The translations under genes and the position numbers were made by a program. Of a stretch of 64,000 bases of DNA, positions 63,924 through 64,000 are shown piece by piece (the stretch's first letter is position 1; the number at the start of each line of letters is the position of its first letter). The stretch is from Streptomyces solicavernae. GTDB taxonomy: Bacteria > Actinomycetota > Actinomycetes > Streptomycetales > Streptomycetaceae. The stretch is from contig NZ_JASCIR010000012.1 in the NCBI RefSeq assembly GCF_029968095.1, positions 62,001 through 126,000 of the forward strand, written 5' to 3'. The notes below the pieces were generated by a model. The model was not told the DNA's origin and searched no databases. It saw only the letters and a list, made by a program, of their open reading frames with translations.

Positions 63924-64000
63924 ATGACCGACGCCGACGCCGACGCCGACCCCGACGCCGCTGCAGTTTCCGGCGGCCTGGGGGCCGACCGGAACTGGTG
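63924..64000 (+). CDS. Start of a further gene, partial
   Basis: GAGGAG lies 9 nt before ATG 63924. The 25 visible codons read MTDADADADPDAAAVSGGLG then ADRNW, an Asp/Ala-rich N-terminus. Too little remains to name a family. Confidence 0.55.
   Translation, partial: MTDADADADPDAAAVSGGLGADRNW

Overview
This is a very GC-rich stretch with GC-saturated third codon positions, many GTG and TTG starts, strong GGAGG-type ribosome sites, and families typical of Streptomyces (AfsA-like hot-dog protein, B12-type MerR, ECF sigma factor, rifampin phosphotransferase with its RAE element). It reads as an actinomycete, most likely Streptomyces, chromosome segment rich in catabolic and regulatory genes. I see no rRNA, tRNA, IS element, prophage or CRISPR array. 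About 57 protein genes can be supported, with one partial gene at each end and one hypB remnant.

Layout. 1-8.6 kb: end of a 2-hydroxyacid dehydrogenase, an MHS-type transporter, an unusual RCK-channel-RCK membrane protein, then a LacI regulator beside a minus-strand nucleobase operon (NCS2 permease, ATZ/TRZ amidohydrolase, TSUP exporter) with overlapping stop/start codons and a double palindromic operator just downstream of a good promoter. 8.9-12.9 kb: a single reading frame joining malonyl-CoA decarboxylase to malonyl-CoA ligase through a His/Asp/Glu-rich repeat linker, divergent from a GntR regulator. 13-14.5 kb: a hypothetical protein, an 18-bp minisatellite and a methyltransferase.

14.6-29.4 kb is the most interesting part: P450, glutamine-synthetase-like ligase, P450 ferredoxin, ferredoxin reductase, acetoacetate-decarboxylase-fold protein, aldehyde dehydrogenase, class III extradiol dioxygenase, FAH-family hydrolase/isomerase, TetR regulator, APC permease, Tat-exported metallo-beta-lactamase-fold protein, PuuC-like dehydrogenase and PuuD-like gamma-glutamyl hydrolase. 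I infer a gamma-glutamylation route for an amine joined to an HpaD/E/G-like meta-cleavage route. Three related palindromes (GTTTG-N4-CAAAC and one variant) sit at the divergent GS/ferredoxin promoters and before the permease, which suggests one local regulator.

29.4-46.4 kb holds MarR, two-domain Lrp/AsnC and TetR regulators, an M20 amidohydrolase with an MHS transporter, a TetR-SDR operon, an orphan solute-binding lipoprotein preceded by a 14-unit 10-bp array, a RibD/DHFR-like reductase, an acyl-CoA ligase, rifampin phosphotransferase preceded by a hairpin and a perfect RAE, small exported proteins, and an Lrp gene next to an amidase. 46.4-54 kb: DUF3311-SSS symporter pair, GNAT/XRE genes whose start codons overlap head to head, an MFS exporter, catalase and a divergent AfsA homologue. 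54-58.6 kb: fasciclin protein, SigK-like ECF sigma factor, truncated anti-sigma-like protein, a 45-codon ORF coupled to a LitR/CarH-like regulator, a DUF2236 oxygenase and a hypB remnant. 58.6-64 kb: PLP amino-acid decarboxylase divergent from LysR and an APC permease, a membrane protein and the start of one more gene.

A recurring trait is short tandem repeats (6-18 bp, mostly multiples of three) in protein tails, linkers and intergenic gaps. I count about twenty loci. Function calls rest on motifs read by eye; no database search was possible.
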